The translations under genes were made by a program, and so were the position numbers. The notes under the pieces are model-generated. The model searched no databases. It was not told the origin of the DNA and worked only from the letters and a program-made list of their open reading frames with translations. From contig NYTH01000009.1 in NCBI GenBank assembly GCA_002683405.1, positions 1-64,000 on the forward strand: a stretch of DNA of 64,000 nucleotides, written 5' to 3'. The stretch comes from Salinisphaeraceae bacterium (GTDB lineage Bacteria; Pseudomonadota; Gammaproteobacteria; Nevskiales; Salinisphaeraceae). This document shows, piece by piece, positions 18,982-27,261 of this stretch (position 1 is its first letter; each line of letters opens with the position of its first letter).

Positions 18982-19058
18982 ACGCCCGCCGGCACGGAGG
19001 GCTAGATTGCGCGCATTGCCGCGGCAGTCCCGCGGCGTGAACCATCGGGGATGAATGA

Positions 19059-21989
19059 ATGAAACGGGTACAAGCAAATATTGTGGCCGCCGCGGGGTTA
19101 TTGCTGCTGGCGGGCTGTGGCGGTAGCGGGGGCAGCAGCAGCGGTGGCGCCCCGCCGAGCGGTGCTGCCCCGTCGCTGGGTCTGGTGCAGAACGCCGCCG
19201 TGGTGTTCTATCAGGCCGATGGCAGCACCGTTGTCGGGACCGGAGACACCGGCGATGACGGCGTCGTGACAATTAGCAAGGGCGCCTACCGTGGACCGGT
19301 GATCGTTGAAGTGCTGGGCGACGATGTCGACGCGATGTATTTCGATGAGGCCGCGGGCGCGTTCGTCGGCTTTCCGGCGGGCAACTCGCTGCACGCGCTC
19401 GTGCCCGCCGCCGGTTCGACCGTCGGCGTGACGCCGCTCACTGAAATCGCCTATCAGGCCGCAGTAGCGCAGGGTCTGCTGCCCATTAGCGGGCAGGCGG
19501 TAAACCAGGTCAACGAGATTGTGCGGGCGGCGCTGACGCCCGGACTGACGAGCTTGTTGTCGGTGCCGGCCCGGTTTGACGGCGACACGGCCGCAGGCGA
19601 CCTCGGCGATGACGAGGCCGGCCGCTACGCACTTGTGCTGGCCGCATTGGCTACGCTGAATGCCGGGGAGATGCGCCCGGCGCTGGCCACGTCAACCGCG
19701 CTGGTGGCCGACCTTGTCGATGGTGATATTGACGGCCAGAGCGACGGCAGTCCGGTGTCCAATGCCGTGTGGGGCAGCGATTTCGTCAACGCCATGCGCG
19801 CGGCGCTGGGCAACGTGGCTGCGGCGTTCGGCAACAGCCAGCTGCAGGCCAGCGCAGCCGACCAGGCGCCGAGTTCCACGAGCGTGGACGTGAGTGGTGT
19901 GTCAAATCCGAATGGCGGCGGTGTCGCCGGCGAGTTCAACGGAGAAACCGTGCCCGGCATGATCAATGCTGCGCTGGTCGGCAGCTTTGATCTGGTTTAC
20001 GCCGAGAATGCCCCTGGCGCGCCGTTTGCAGATGGTGAGGCGGTTACGGTGGTGGTCGGCAGCGATAACAGCCTGAGCCTGCCCGGTGGCAAGACCCTGT
20101 TCAACCCGGTCTATCGCGTCTTTGGCGTGCCCAACGACGCCGAGATCATCTGGCTGGATGCGGACAGCAATATCGAGTACGCGCTGTCGAACAACAGCGG
20201 GGGTACGTTCAACGAGATCAACGTGGGTGACGCGTCCAATCCCCAGTCGGCCAACGGCATTCCGGGCTTTTTGGGCCAGCTGCGCCTGATGGAGGTCGAT
20301 CCTGTGGGGCCGCCGCAGGAACTCATCGATATCGCCGGTCAGTACACCGGCACGGTTGTCTCCCGCAGCGGCAGTTTCGGCGGGTCGGGCGGCGCCTATG
20401 CGCTGAACGACATGCTGCTCGTCAACGTCGACAGCGATGGCGTGATCACCGTTGACGATCAGTATCGATTCGATCCCGCGGACGACAGCTATGACTTCAA
20501 CAACAACCGTGCGGCGCAGCCGGAATCGTTCTACCGGGTGGAGACCGGTGACGCCGAGAACTCGCAGATGTTCGAGATCATCTTCGACAGCGCGGACGGC
20601 AGTTCGCCGGTGGCCTATCGGCTGAGCCTGACCGAAAGTGTTGGCCCGGGCAGTTTCCGCAGATCGGTACTGGAGATGGAGCTTCGGCCCCTTCCGGCCG
20701 CTTTGACTGCCTTCTTCTCGGCCATGAATGGCGATTCGCCGGTCGCTCTGACCGCTATCTCGGTACCGGGTGGCGGCGGGCCTGCCGGATTCGAGACCTG
20801 CAGTGTCTACACGCTGGCCACGGATGAGGGTAGTACGGTCAATTCGTCCAACTCGAGAACGCCGTTCCGGTATGAGCTCAAGACGGCGGATACCGGTCAG
20901 CGCCGCGACAGCGAAATCTATCGCCGCAGCAATACCCGTTTCAGCCAGGCGGGCGGGAACGATCGGCTGCAATTCCAGCGGAATGCAATCCTGCGGCGCG
21001 GCGACGGATTCATCGATCTGATCAATCTCGATGCGTCGCGCAATGAACAGGCCCGTCTGACCAACGACCCGGATCAGATCAACAGCGCCTGCGGTGGCGG
21101 CGGTGTCGGCACGGGTGATGCGTTTGACGTGCTGGGCGGGGCGTCCTTCCGCTTCCTCGGCGCCGACTATGTGGCCACCGGCCCGGATGTCAGCTGGACC
21201 GGCGACACTAACCCGGCGGACGCCGGCAAGGAGCACAACACGATCGGCAATTTCACGGTCAACGACGGTGAATTCGGTCTGGATCAGCTCAAGGTCATGC
21301 CGGCCTTTGTCGGTGTGCCCCAGGCCTGCCGGAACACCAGCAACTCGCCCGATCCGACGTTCCAGGAGACCAACCTGGGCCTGAAGCTGCGCGACGCCGC
21401 GGGCCAGACCTACATTGCCGGTGTCCTCGATCCGGACAGGACATCCTGCAGCGTGACCGTGACGGAAATCACCGAGACCGGCTTCAAGGGCACTTTCAGC
21501 GCGCAGGTATCACGTTTCCTGGACAGCAGTTCGCCGGTTCTGCCGGTGACCAACGGCTACTTCGAGCATATTGACGAACTGCCCACCGGTGGCGGCGCCA
21601 GTGCGTCCTTTCGTGTCGGCAGTCAGATGCCCGAGTACACCCAGATCGCCTGTAATCAGGGCAGCAGCGGCATGACGGGACTGCAGGTCATTCTGGGTGC
21701 CAACGAGATCGTGCTGGAGCTGTCGGATTATGGTGCGGACGTGCTGACGAGTCCCAGCGAATACGTGACCAAGCGTTTTCGCAACGTCTCCGACACGTCG
21801 CGGTTCGCCACCCTGCAGGCCTACGTGGCCGCCTACGACCTGCGCACGCCGGTATATGCCGCCGACAGCAGCACACCGCAGATCAGCTACACGAGTAACG
21901 GCGGCGTGCAGCGGGTGTTCGGCAGCAATATCCCGGTGGACGGGCGTGCGGACACCATGGACATCGACGTGACCTGTCCGTCCGAGTAG
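19059..21989 (+). CDS. Large secreted lipoprotein of unknown function
   Basis: This 976-residue protein starts with a lipoprotein signal peptide (lipobox LAGC, Cys20), then a Gly/Ser-rich linker. Residues about 35-90 resemble a carboxypeptidase-regulatory-like beta domain (AAVVFYQADGSTVVGTGDTG). The rest is rich in Asp, Gly, Asn, Ser and Thr, with several similar beta-rich blocks and scattered Cys residues in the C-terminal half (for example FETCSVY, INSACGG, PQACRN, TSCSV, QIACNQG, VTCPSE). These could form disulfides in the periplasm or outside. No enzyme motif was recognised. GGGGATGA before the ATG is a fair ribosome-binding site. A strong terminator follows. Confidence 0.8.
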   Translation: MKRVQANIVAAAGLLLLAGCGGSGGSSSGGAPPSGAAPSLGLVQNAAVVFYQADGSTVVGTGDTGDDGVVTISKGAYRGPVIVEVLGDDVDAMYFDEAAGAFVGFPAGNSLHALVPAAGSTVGVTPLTEIAYQAAVAQGLLPISGQAVNQVNEIVRAALTPGLTSLLSVPARFDGDTAAGDLGDDEAGRYALVLAALATLNAGEMRPALATSTALVADLVDGDIDGQSDGSPVSNAVWGSDFVNAMRAALGNVAAAFGNSQLQASAADQAPSSTSVDVSGVSNPNGGGVAGEFNGETVPGMINAALVGSFDLVYAENAPGAPFADGEAVTVVVGSDNSLSLPGGKTLFNPVYRVFGVPNDAEIIWLDADSNIEYALSNNSGGTFNEINVGDASNPQSANGIPGFLGQLRLMEVDPVGPPQELIDIAGQYTGTVVSRSGSFGGSGGAYALNDMLLVNVDSDGVITVDDQYRFDPADDSYDFNNNRAAQPESFYRVETGDAENSQMFEIIFDSADGSSPVAYRLSLTESVGPGSFRRSVLEMELRPLPAALTAFFSAMNGDSPVALTAISVPGGGGPAGFETCSVYTLATDEGSTVNSSNSRTPFRYELKTADTGQRRDSEIYRRSNTRFSQAGGNDRLQFQRNAILRRGDGFIDLINLDASRNEQARLTNDPDQINSACGGGGVGTGDAFDVLGGASFRFLGADYVATGPDVSWTGDTNPADAGKEHNTIGNFTVNDGEFGLDQLKVMPAFVGVPQACRNTSNSPDPTFQETNLGLKLRDAAGQTYIAGVLDPDRTSCSVTVTEITETGFKGTFSAQVSRFLDSSSPVLPVTNGYFEHIDELPTGGGASASFRVGSQMPEYTQIACNQGSSGMTGLQVILGANEIVLELSDYGADVLTSPSEYVTKRFRNVSDTSRFATLQAYVAAYDLRTPVYAADSSTPQISYTSNGGVQRVFGSNIPVDGRADTMDIDVTCPSE

Positions 21990-22017
21990 CCGGGCTCTGC
22001 CTCCGGCCGTCATTCAA

Positions 22018-22040
22018 GGGGTGCTTCGGCGCCCCTTTTT
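22018..22040 (+). terminator. Rho-independent terminator after the large lipoprotein gene
   Basis: A 7-bp stem GGGGTGC/GCGCCCC (one G-U pair) closes a TTCG tetraloop and is followed directly by five T residues. It starts 29 bases after the lipoprotein stop. It is the clearest intrinsic terminator in the window. Confidence 0.85.
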
Positions 22041-22183
22041 ACTGTGCCGGCAATGGGCCGGCCGTGGTGGGCGCGCGGGGCGGAGGTGGCGCCTACCGAC
22101 CGCGTGCGTGTTATTTCGGAGTTCCTTTCCCACGGCCTTCAATACACACTGGCGCGCTCATTCATCCTTCCCCGGGGCGTGCC

Positions 22184-22897
22184 TTGTCCGCCAAGAATCT
22201 TCTGCGCCTGGCGCTGCTGCTGGTCGTCACCGCGGTGTTCGTGCTGGGCAGCACGGCGTTTGATCTGGAACAGCTGTTCCGAGATACCCGCGACTGGTTC
22301 GAATCCCTGGGCTGGATGGGTCCGGTGCTCTTTGCCCTGATCTACGGCGCACTCGGCGCGCTTGCCGCGCCCACCGGCCTGATCGAGCTGATCGCCGGCG
22401 CCATATTCGGGTTTCTGATTGGCGGTATCGCCGTGGTCTGCGGGGCGCTGATTGCGGCGAACACGGGCTTCATCTGCGGCCGCTGGCTGGCCCGGCAGTG
22501 GGTGTCCGAGATGATCGAGGGCAATCGCAAGGCCGAGCAGATCGAGGCGGCGGTTCAGCAGCGCGGATTCTGGATCACGGTGCTGATCCGCCTGTCACCG
22601 GCGGTGCCCTTCAACCTCACCAGCTACGTGCTCGGTGCCACGCGGATTCGCTGGCTGGCGTTCATGGCGGCGAGCACGCTGGGCATGCTGCCCATCAAGC
22701 TGTTTCTGGTGTGGCTGGGCGCGAGCGGGCAGAAGCTGCTGGCGGCGTCCAAACCCGGGCAGTGGGGCGCGCAGGAATGGCTGCTGTATGGCGGCGGCAG
22801 TGTGGCCACGCTGGTCGTCGTGCTGCTGATTGGCTGGATCATCAGCCGCGCCACGCGGCAGGTGCTGCAGGATGCCCAGGCCGAGCAGAGCCGCTGA
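22184..22897 (+). CDS. TVP38/TMEM64 (DedA-superfamily) membrane protein
   Basis: About 237 residues with five or six hydrophobic segments. The VTT/SNARE-associated core is visible as AAPTGLIELIAGAIFGFLIGG, RGFWITVLIRLSPAVPFNLTSYVLG and STLGMLPIKLFLVWLG. Members of this superfamily act in membrane lipid flipping or homeostasis; this one has no assigned substrate. The open frame extends to 22064, but upstream residues look non-coding and run into the terminator region. TTG 22184 (MSAKNLLRLALLL) is the best local start, with a weak GGGG site. The start is uncertain. Confidence 0.85.
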   Translation: MSAKNLLRLALLLVVTAVFVLGSTAFDLEQLFRDTRDWFESLGWMGPVLFALIYGALGALAAPTGLIELIAGAIFGFLIGGIAVVCGALIAANTGFICGRWLARQWVSEMIEGNRKAEQIEAAVQQRGFWITVLIRLSPAVPFNLTSYVLGATRIRWLAFMAASTLGMLPIKLFLVWLGASGQKLLAASKPGQWGAQEWLLYGGGSVATLVVVLLIGWIISRATRQVLQDAQAEQSR

Positions 22898-22956
22898 GCG
22901 ATTACGCCGCAACAAACGGAGTGCGGCCCCACGCGCGGGGCTGATAGATTCACCTC

Positions 22957-24048
22957 ATGACACGCTCCACCGCCACGGCCGGTCCCGACACCAGACACGC
23001 GCAGGACCCGCGCGTCGACGCCGTCATGCGGCGCGACAGCCGCGCCAACGGCCAGTTTGTCTACGCGGTGAAGACCACCGGAATCTACTGCCAGCCGGGT
23101 TGTCCTTCGCGGCGTCCCCTGCTGCGAAATCTGCTCATTTTCGATGAGGCCGGTGCCGCCGAGTCCGCCGGTTTTCGCGCCTGCCGGCGCTGCCGGCCGA
23201 ATACCGTCGAGCCGGATACGGGACTGGCCATCGTGCAGGCGGCCTGCCGGCGCATCGAGCGGTCCGAGACGACCGTCTCCCTGCAGGTTCTGGCGACGGC
23301 GGCGGGCATGAGCCGGCACGCGTTTCACCGTCTTTTTCAAAAGCGGCTGGGGCTGACGCCCAGGCAATATGCGCAGGCCATGCGGGAGCGCCGGCTGCGC
23401 GCGTCACTGGCCGCAGGCAGCTCGGCCACGGACGCGATTGTCGAGGCCGGCTATTCTTCCAGCAGCCGGTTCTATGAGAGCAGCCGACAGGTCCTCGGCA
23501 TGAATCCGACCACTTATCGCGAGGGCGGCAAGGACATGAACATTCAGTTTGCGGTGGGCGAAACCTCGCTCGGCAGCGTGCTCGTGGCGGCCACGGCCGA
23601 TGGTGTCTGCGCCATTCTCATGGACGACGATCCGCAGGCGCTGGTGGACGATCTGCAGCAGCGGTTTCCCGGCGCGAACCTGCGCGGCGGCGACGCAGCC
23701 TTCGATGAGCACGTGGCGCGGGTGATCAGCGTTATTGATCAGCCGCAGGCGAGCGTCGAGCTGCCGCTGGATATTCGCGGCACGGCCTTTCAGAAGCGCG
23801 TGTGGCAGGCGCTGTGCAGGATACCGCCCGGCCGGACCGTGACCTATGCCGAGCTGGCTCGCCAGATCGGCCAGCCCACCGCGGCGCGGGCCGTGGCGTC
23901 TGCCTGCGCGGCGAACAAGCTGGGCGTGGTCATCCCCTGCCACCGCGTGGTGCGCGCCAACGGCGGTCTGTCCGGCTATCGCTGGGGCGTGGAGCGCAAG
24001 CGCGAGCTGCTGCGCCGCGAGGCGGCGGCGCTCGACGACAGCCCGTGA
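22957..24048 (+). CDS. ada: Ada: bifunctional alkylation-response regulator and O6-alkylguanine-DNA methyltransferase
   Basis: The 363-residue protein has all three Ada parts. The N-terminal zinc domain carries Cys45, Cys49, Cys76 and Cys79 (TTGIYCQPGCPSRRP and FRACRRCRPN). An AraC-type helix-turn-helix covers about residues 95-185 (LATAAGMSRHAFHRLFQKRLG). The methyltransferase domain has the active-site motif IPCHRVVRANGGLSGY with Cys328. On DNA methylation damage, methyl transfer to the first zinc cysteine turns Ada into an activator. It overlaps alkB by GTGA, as expected of a coupled alkylation-repair operon. Confidence 0.95.
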   Translation: MTRSTATAGPDTRHAQDPRVDAVMRRDSRANGQFVYAVKTTGIYCQPGCPSRRPLLRNLLIFDEAGAAESAGFRACRRCRPNTVEPDTGLAIVQAACRRIERSETTVSLQVLATAAGMSRHAFHRLFQKRLGLTPRQYAQAMRERRLRASLAAGSSATDAIVEAGYSSSSRFYESSRQVLGMNPTTYREGGKDMNIQFAVGETSLGSVLVAATADGVCAILMDDDPQALVDDLQQRFPGANLRGGDAAFDEHVARVISVIDQPQASVELPLDIRGTAFQKRVWQALCRIPPGRTVTYAELARQIGQPTAARAVASACAANKLGVVIPCHRVVRANGGLSGYRWGVERKRELLRREAAALDDSP

Positions 24049-24704
24049 TCGCCAGCGGCCCGGGGCTCTTCGATGATTTGCCGCCGTCCGCCGACCGCGT
24101 GGATATCGGGGCGCAGGCCTGTCTGCTGCGCGGCTTTGCCGGCGGTCGTGATACCGCCTTTCGCCGCGCCATCGACGCGGTGGCCGGGCAGGCGGATTTT
24201 CGCAACATGCAGACGCCGGGCGGCGGACGGATGTCGGCGGCCATGACCAGCTGCGGCGGCTACGGCTGGGTGACCGACCGCCGCGGTTACCGCTACGCCG
24301 CGGCCGACCCCGAATCCGGCGCGCCCTGGCCGGCGATGCCGCGCCTGTTCGCCATGCTGGCGGCAAAGGCCGCAAGCCACGCCGGCTTCGACGCATTCGA
24401 GCCGGACGCCTGCCTGGTCAATCGCTACGCGGTGGGCGCGCGCATGGGTCTGCATCAGGACAAGGACGAGGCCGACTACGATCATCCGATCGTGTCGGTG
24501 TCGCTGGGGCTGCCGGCCGTCTTTCTGTGGGGCGGTCTGCGCCGGGCGGACAAGCCCGAGCGGCTGCTGCTCGAGCACGGGGACGTACTGGTCTGGGGCG
24601 GGGCGGACCGGCTGCGATATCACGGCATCGCGCCGGTCAAGGCGGGCTTTCACCCCTTCGCCGGCGAGCAGCGCATCAATCTGACGCTACGCCGCTCGCA
24701 GTAA
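24045..24704 (+). CDS. alkB: AlkB: alpha-ketoglutarate-dependent DNA dealkylase
   Basis: AlkB removes 1-methyladenine and 3-methylcytosine from DNA by Fe(II)/2-oxoglutarate oxidation. From GTG 24045 the protein has 219 residues. The iron ligands are His137 and Asp139 (GLHQDKDE) and His193 (LRYHGI); the oxoglutarate-binding arginines are Arg210 and Arg216 (QRINLTLRRSQ). The segment DACLVNRYAVGARMGLHQDK is a close match to the E. coli enzyme. The frame is open to 23802 inside ada, but the GTGA overlap with the ada stop marks the real start. Confidence 0.93.
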   Translation: MIASGPGLFDDLPPSADRVDIGAQACLLRGFAGGRDTAFRRAIDAVAGQADFRNMQTPGGGRMSAAMTSCGGYGWVTDRRGYRYAAADPESGAPWPAMPRLFAMLAAKAASHAGFDAFEPDACLVNRYAVGARMGLHQDKDEADYDHPIVSVSLGLPAVFLWGGLRRADKPERLLLEHGDVLVWGGADRLRYHGIAPVKAGFHPFAGEQRINLTLRRSQ

Positions 24705-24720
24705 TGCGCCGGGCCGGCGC

Positions 24721-25086
24721 TCAGGTCAGCGCCTGATAGCAGTCCGGCGTGAAGCGCGGCGTACAGATCGCGAGAAACAGCAGGTCCTCGTCCCCCGTAT
24801 TGGCAATCTGCTGCGGGCAGCCTGGTGGAATGCAGACCACGTCGTGCGCGCCGACGCGGCGCGGCGGCTGCCGATCCAGCATGACCGTACCGCTGCCGGC
24901 CAGAATGACGTAGCGTTCGGCCACATCGCGCAGCGCGTGGCGCTGCGTGGTCACGCCTGGCGGCACGCGCGCCCGGGCAATGGACACGGCGTTGTCGTCG
25001 GACGAGTTGCTCAATTCCAGGATGTGGCAGCCCTCCTGGAAATAGTACTCGCGGTCTTCCTGCGCGGGCTGGATACGGGCGCGCAT
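24721..25086 (-). CDS. Small cupin-domain protein
   Basis: A single conserved cupin barrel of about 121 residues. The two cupin motifs are visible as RVPPGVTTQRHALRDVAERYVILAG (motif 1, with His and Glu that may bind metal) and CIPPGCPQQIANTGDEDLLFLAI (motif 2). ATG 25086 is preferred because GGAGG lies 4 bases upstream; the frame is open to 25170. Enzyme activity is not known. It sits convergent to alkB. Confidence 0.82.
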   Translation of the reverse strand: MRARIQPAQEDREYYFQEGCHILELSNSSDDNAVSIARARVPPGVTTQRHALRDVAERYVILAGSGTVMLDRQPPRRVGAHDVVCIPPGCPQQIANTGDEDLLFLAICTPRFTPDCYQALT

Positions 25087-25181
25087 CGTGCCTCCGGGCG
25101 GCGGATCGGGTCCACCCAGTTTAGTGCGGCTATTGCCTGCCGGCGCAGCCCGCAGCTGCAGGACCGTCAAGCTGCGGCCGG

Positions 25182-25388
25182 CTACCGCCGCGTCGTGGGT
25201 GGCCCATCGTCCGTCAGGTCGGCCTCGGTACTGGCCAGGGCCAGCAGCTGAAAAAGCTGCTTGATCTGGCGGCCGTCCACGTCACAGGTTCGTACCCCGG
25301 GCCGCCAGCGGTATATGACTTCCTCGCCGCGGTCGGCCAGAAAATCCACGGCCGGACAGCCGGACTCGAGTTGTGTGCGAATACGCAT
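25182..25388 (-). CDS. Small hypothetical protein downstream of hemP
   Basis: A 68-residue reading frame with no recognised domain. It shows a plausible globular start (RTQLESGCPAVDFLADRGEEVIYRWRPG) and no signal peptide or membrane helix. It lies 32 bp after the preceding small frame, both on the hemP strand, so it may be the distal part of the Fur-controlled hemP transcript. Without homologues the call depends on position and amino-acid composition only. Confidence 0.35.
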   Translation of the reverse strand: MRIRTQLESGCPAVDFLADRGEEVIYRWRPGVRTCDVDGRQIKQLFQLLALASTEADLTDDGPPTTRR

Positions 25389-25419
25389 CTGTGGAATGTC
25401 CGCAGGCCGATGCCTGCTG

Positions 25420-25602
25420 CTAGCGCTGTGGTTTGATCCGCGATTTTCGCGCGGCGCCTTCGCCGGCGACTGTCGGGCCCTTCGCGGTCGCGATTTCGCG
25501 ATGCAGGGTCTGCCAGGCCTCCAGCAGCAACGCGCGCCGGGGCGCAGCGAGCTGCACGCAGGTATTGACCGAAGAACGGGTGAGCGAATCGGATTGAGCC
25601 AT
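25420..25602 (-). CDS. Small hypothetical protein downstream of hemP
   Basis: A reading frame of about 60 residues from ATG 25602 (GTG 25608 is also possible), starting MAQSDSLTRSSV and ending in a basic tail. Its helix-like centre (RRALLLEAWQTLHREIATA) is soluble in character. It lies 86 bp after hemP on the same strand. No family was recognised, and it could be a chance frame in GC-rich DNA. Confidence 0.3.
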   Translation of the reverse strand: MAQSDSLTRSSVNTCVQLAAPRRALLLEAWQTLHREIATAKGPTVAGEGAARKSRIKPQR

Positions 25603-25688
25603 GATCACTGCCTGAGTGGTGAAGGTGGACGGATCGCTGGCTTGCCCCGGAGCAGAGGCTGGCTGGCATGCGCGTGTGGGTAGGTGAG

Positions 25689-25865
25689 CTACTTGTTGAG
25701 GATGAGTTTGCCGTTGCGGGTTCGCCGCAGGCGGTAGTACTGGCCCTCGTGAATCAGCACCACCTGGTCGGCGTTGCCGAACAGATCGCGACTGTGCATC
25801 CAGGGTGAGGGCTGAACGGATGCGCGGGCGGTAGTGGCGTCCTTTTTCAGGGGATGGTCCTGCAT
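25689..25865 (-). CDS. hemP: Hemin uptake protein HemP
   Basis: A 58-residue gene read directly from the minus strand. The end has the family pattern of HemP: SRDLFGNADQVVLIHEGQYY, then RLRRTRNGKLILNK. HemP proteins are small iron-regulated proteins linked to haem uptake; in some bacteria they act as activators of haem-receptor genes. The ATG is preceded by a strong AAGGAGG 5 bases upstream, and a promoter overlapping a Fur-like site lies just beyond. Haem-receptor genes are not adjacent; the siderophore operon is. Confidence 0.85.
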   Translation of the reverse strand: MQDHPLKKDATTARASVQPSPWMHSRDLFGNADQVVLIHEGQYYRLRRTRNGKLILNK

Positions 25866-25885
25866 GTTGCCTCCTTGTTTATACG

Positions 25886-25914
25886 AACAATAATGATTCG
25901 CATTTAAATGTCAA
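25886..25914 (-). promoter_or_regulatory. hemP promoter with overlapping Fur-like box
   Basis: On the minus strand TTGACA (25914-25909) and TATTGT (25892-25887) are separated by 16 bp. The 19 bases at 25889-25907 match the classical Fur consensus GATAATGATAATCATTATC at 13 of 19 positions, with the ATCATTAT half intact, and cover the spacer. Repression of hemP by Fur under iron sufficiency is therefore likely. Confidence 0.65.
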
Positions 25915-25974
25915 GCACCAGAAATCCGTGCGGCGGCGCGATTAATCTAATTGTTCGACCATCAGCGCCACGGG

Positions 25975-27261
25975 TCAGGCGACGGCCCGTGCGGCCGTCG
26001 CGCGGTGCCAGTCGATCAGTCCCGGGCCGTCTTCGGCCTGATACACCCGTCGACCGAGCAGGGCGTTGACGACTCGCGCGGCCCGCCAGGCCATGAGGCT
26101 GAGCTGGGGCTCGGCAATGCCATGACTGTAGCGGCCGGCATTCACCATGAAGATCCGGCGCTCTGCGGGGCCGTCCCAGCGAGCCTCGAAGTGGGCCCCC
26201 AGTTTCGGCAGACCGGCCGGATCAAGTGTCATGCGCTCCGCCAGCGGGGTCAGGCAGTCCGGCAGCCGGCTGACAAAGCCGGTGCACAGGATTACGTAGT
26301 CGCTGTGAAGAACCTCCGTGGCACCGGTCTGCCTGTGGCGGGTGGTCACGCAGAAGTCCCCGCCGCCCTGCAGATCGGTCAGTTCGCGGCCCGGCAGGCA
26401 GGCGACGGCGCCGGCATCGCCCTCCACGTGCACCCGCCGGTAGATGGCCTGATAAAGCGCCCGCAGCGTGTCGATGGAGATGCCGTCGGACGCCAGCTTC
26501 TGAGAATCTACGGTGCGACGCCGCTCGCAATCCGAAAGCTGGCGGAAGCTGTCGACATAGGCCGGCGAGAAGAATTCGTTGGTGAAAGGCGATTCGTCCA
26601 GCGGCAGGAAATTCTCGCGCCTGGAAATCCAACTGATGCGCGCCGGGCTGCCCCAGTGACCCTGCAGGGCGTGCAGCACGATTTCGGCGCCGCTCTGGCC
26701 CCCGCCGATGACCGTGACCCGCCGGCCCGCCAGGTTTCTCGGCGCTCTCTGCATGTCGATGGCGTGAAAGCAGCGCGCGCCGGCGTGCCGGCCACTGTTG
26801 GCCGGGTAGAAGGGCTGTTTGCCGACGCCCACGCAGATGTTGGCCGCTGCCTGGCTGCCCTGATCATGCCGGATACGGAACCGGTCGTTGTCGAAGCGAA
26901 CCTCACGCACCCGGCTGCCGAAACGCAGGCTGTGCAGTTGGCCGGCGGCCCAGCGCAGGTAGTCACCAAATTCCTGGCGGCTCACGGCTGCCTGGTCGGC
27001 GTTCATGAAGCTGTAGAAGCGCTGATGGGCCACCAGGTAGTTGAGGAAGGTCAGCGGATGGGTCGGGTCTACCGGCGTGACCAGATCCTTGAGACAGGAC
27101 GTCTGCATGCTGGCCTCCGGCAGCATCATGCCGGGGTGCCAGTCGAACGCCGGTTTCGCGTCGTAGAAGCGGGTATCTAGGCGCTGCCGGTCGGCCAGCG
27201 CGGCGATCGAGAGGTTGAACGGACCGATGCCGATGCCTGCCAGATCAAGCATTGCGTTCAC
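25975..27261 (-). CDS. iucD: IucD: L-lysine N6-monooxygenase (aerobactin-type)
   Basis: A flavin-dependent N-hydroxylase that makes N6-hydroxylysine for a hydroxamate siderophore. The FAD motif GIGIGPFNLSIAAL is at the N-terminus, the NADPH motif GGGQSGAEIV is near the middle, and a C-terminal LCTGF segment is present. GTG 27261 overlaps the iucC stop (GTGA) and has AAGGA 8 bases upstream, so it is preferred to ATG 27252. The result is about 428 residues, normal for IucD. It is the last of four genes in the same order as E. coli iucABCD. Lysine rather than ornithine as substrate is inferred from that context. Confidence 0.88.
   Translation of the reverse strand: MNAMLDLAGIGIGPFNLSIAALADRQRLDTRFYDAKPAFDWHPGMMLPEASMQTSCLKDLVTPVDPTHPLTFLNYLVAHQRFYSFMNADQAAVSRQEFGDYLRWAAGQLHSLRFGSRVREVRFDNDRFRIRHDQGSQAAANICVGVGKQPFYPANSGRHAGARCFHAIDMQRAPRNLAGRRVTVIGGGQSGAEIVLHALQGHWGSPARISWISRRENFLPLDESPFTNEFFSPAYVDSFRQLSDCERRRTVDSQKLASDGISIDTLRALYQAIYRRVHVEGDAGAVACLPGRELTDLQGGGDFCVTTRHRQTGATEVLHSDYVILCTGFVSRLPDCLTPLAERMTLDPAGLPKLGAHFEARWDGPAERRIFMVNAGRYSHGIAEPQLSLMAWRAARVVNALLGRRVYQAEDGPGLIDWHRATAARAVA

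Noticed and set aside
22021..22263. Plus-strand open frames between the lipoprotein terminator and the TVP38 gene
   Set aside because: They begin within the terminator and overlap the TVP38 gene in another frame, with no domain or start signal.
23802..24044. Upstream extension of the alkB frame
   Set aside because: It lies within the methyltransferase end of ada; the GTGA overlap at 24045 is the natural start.
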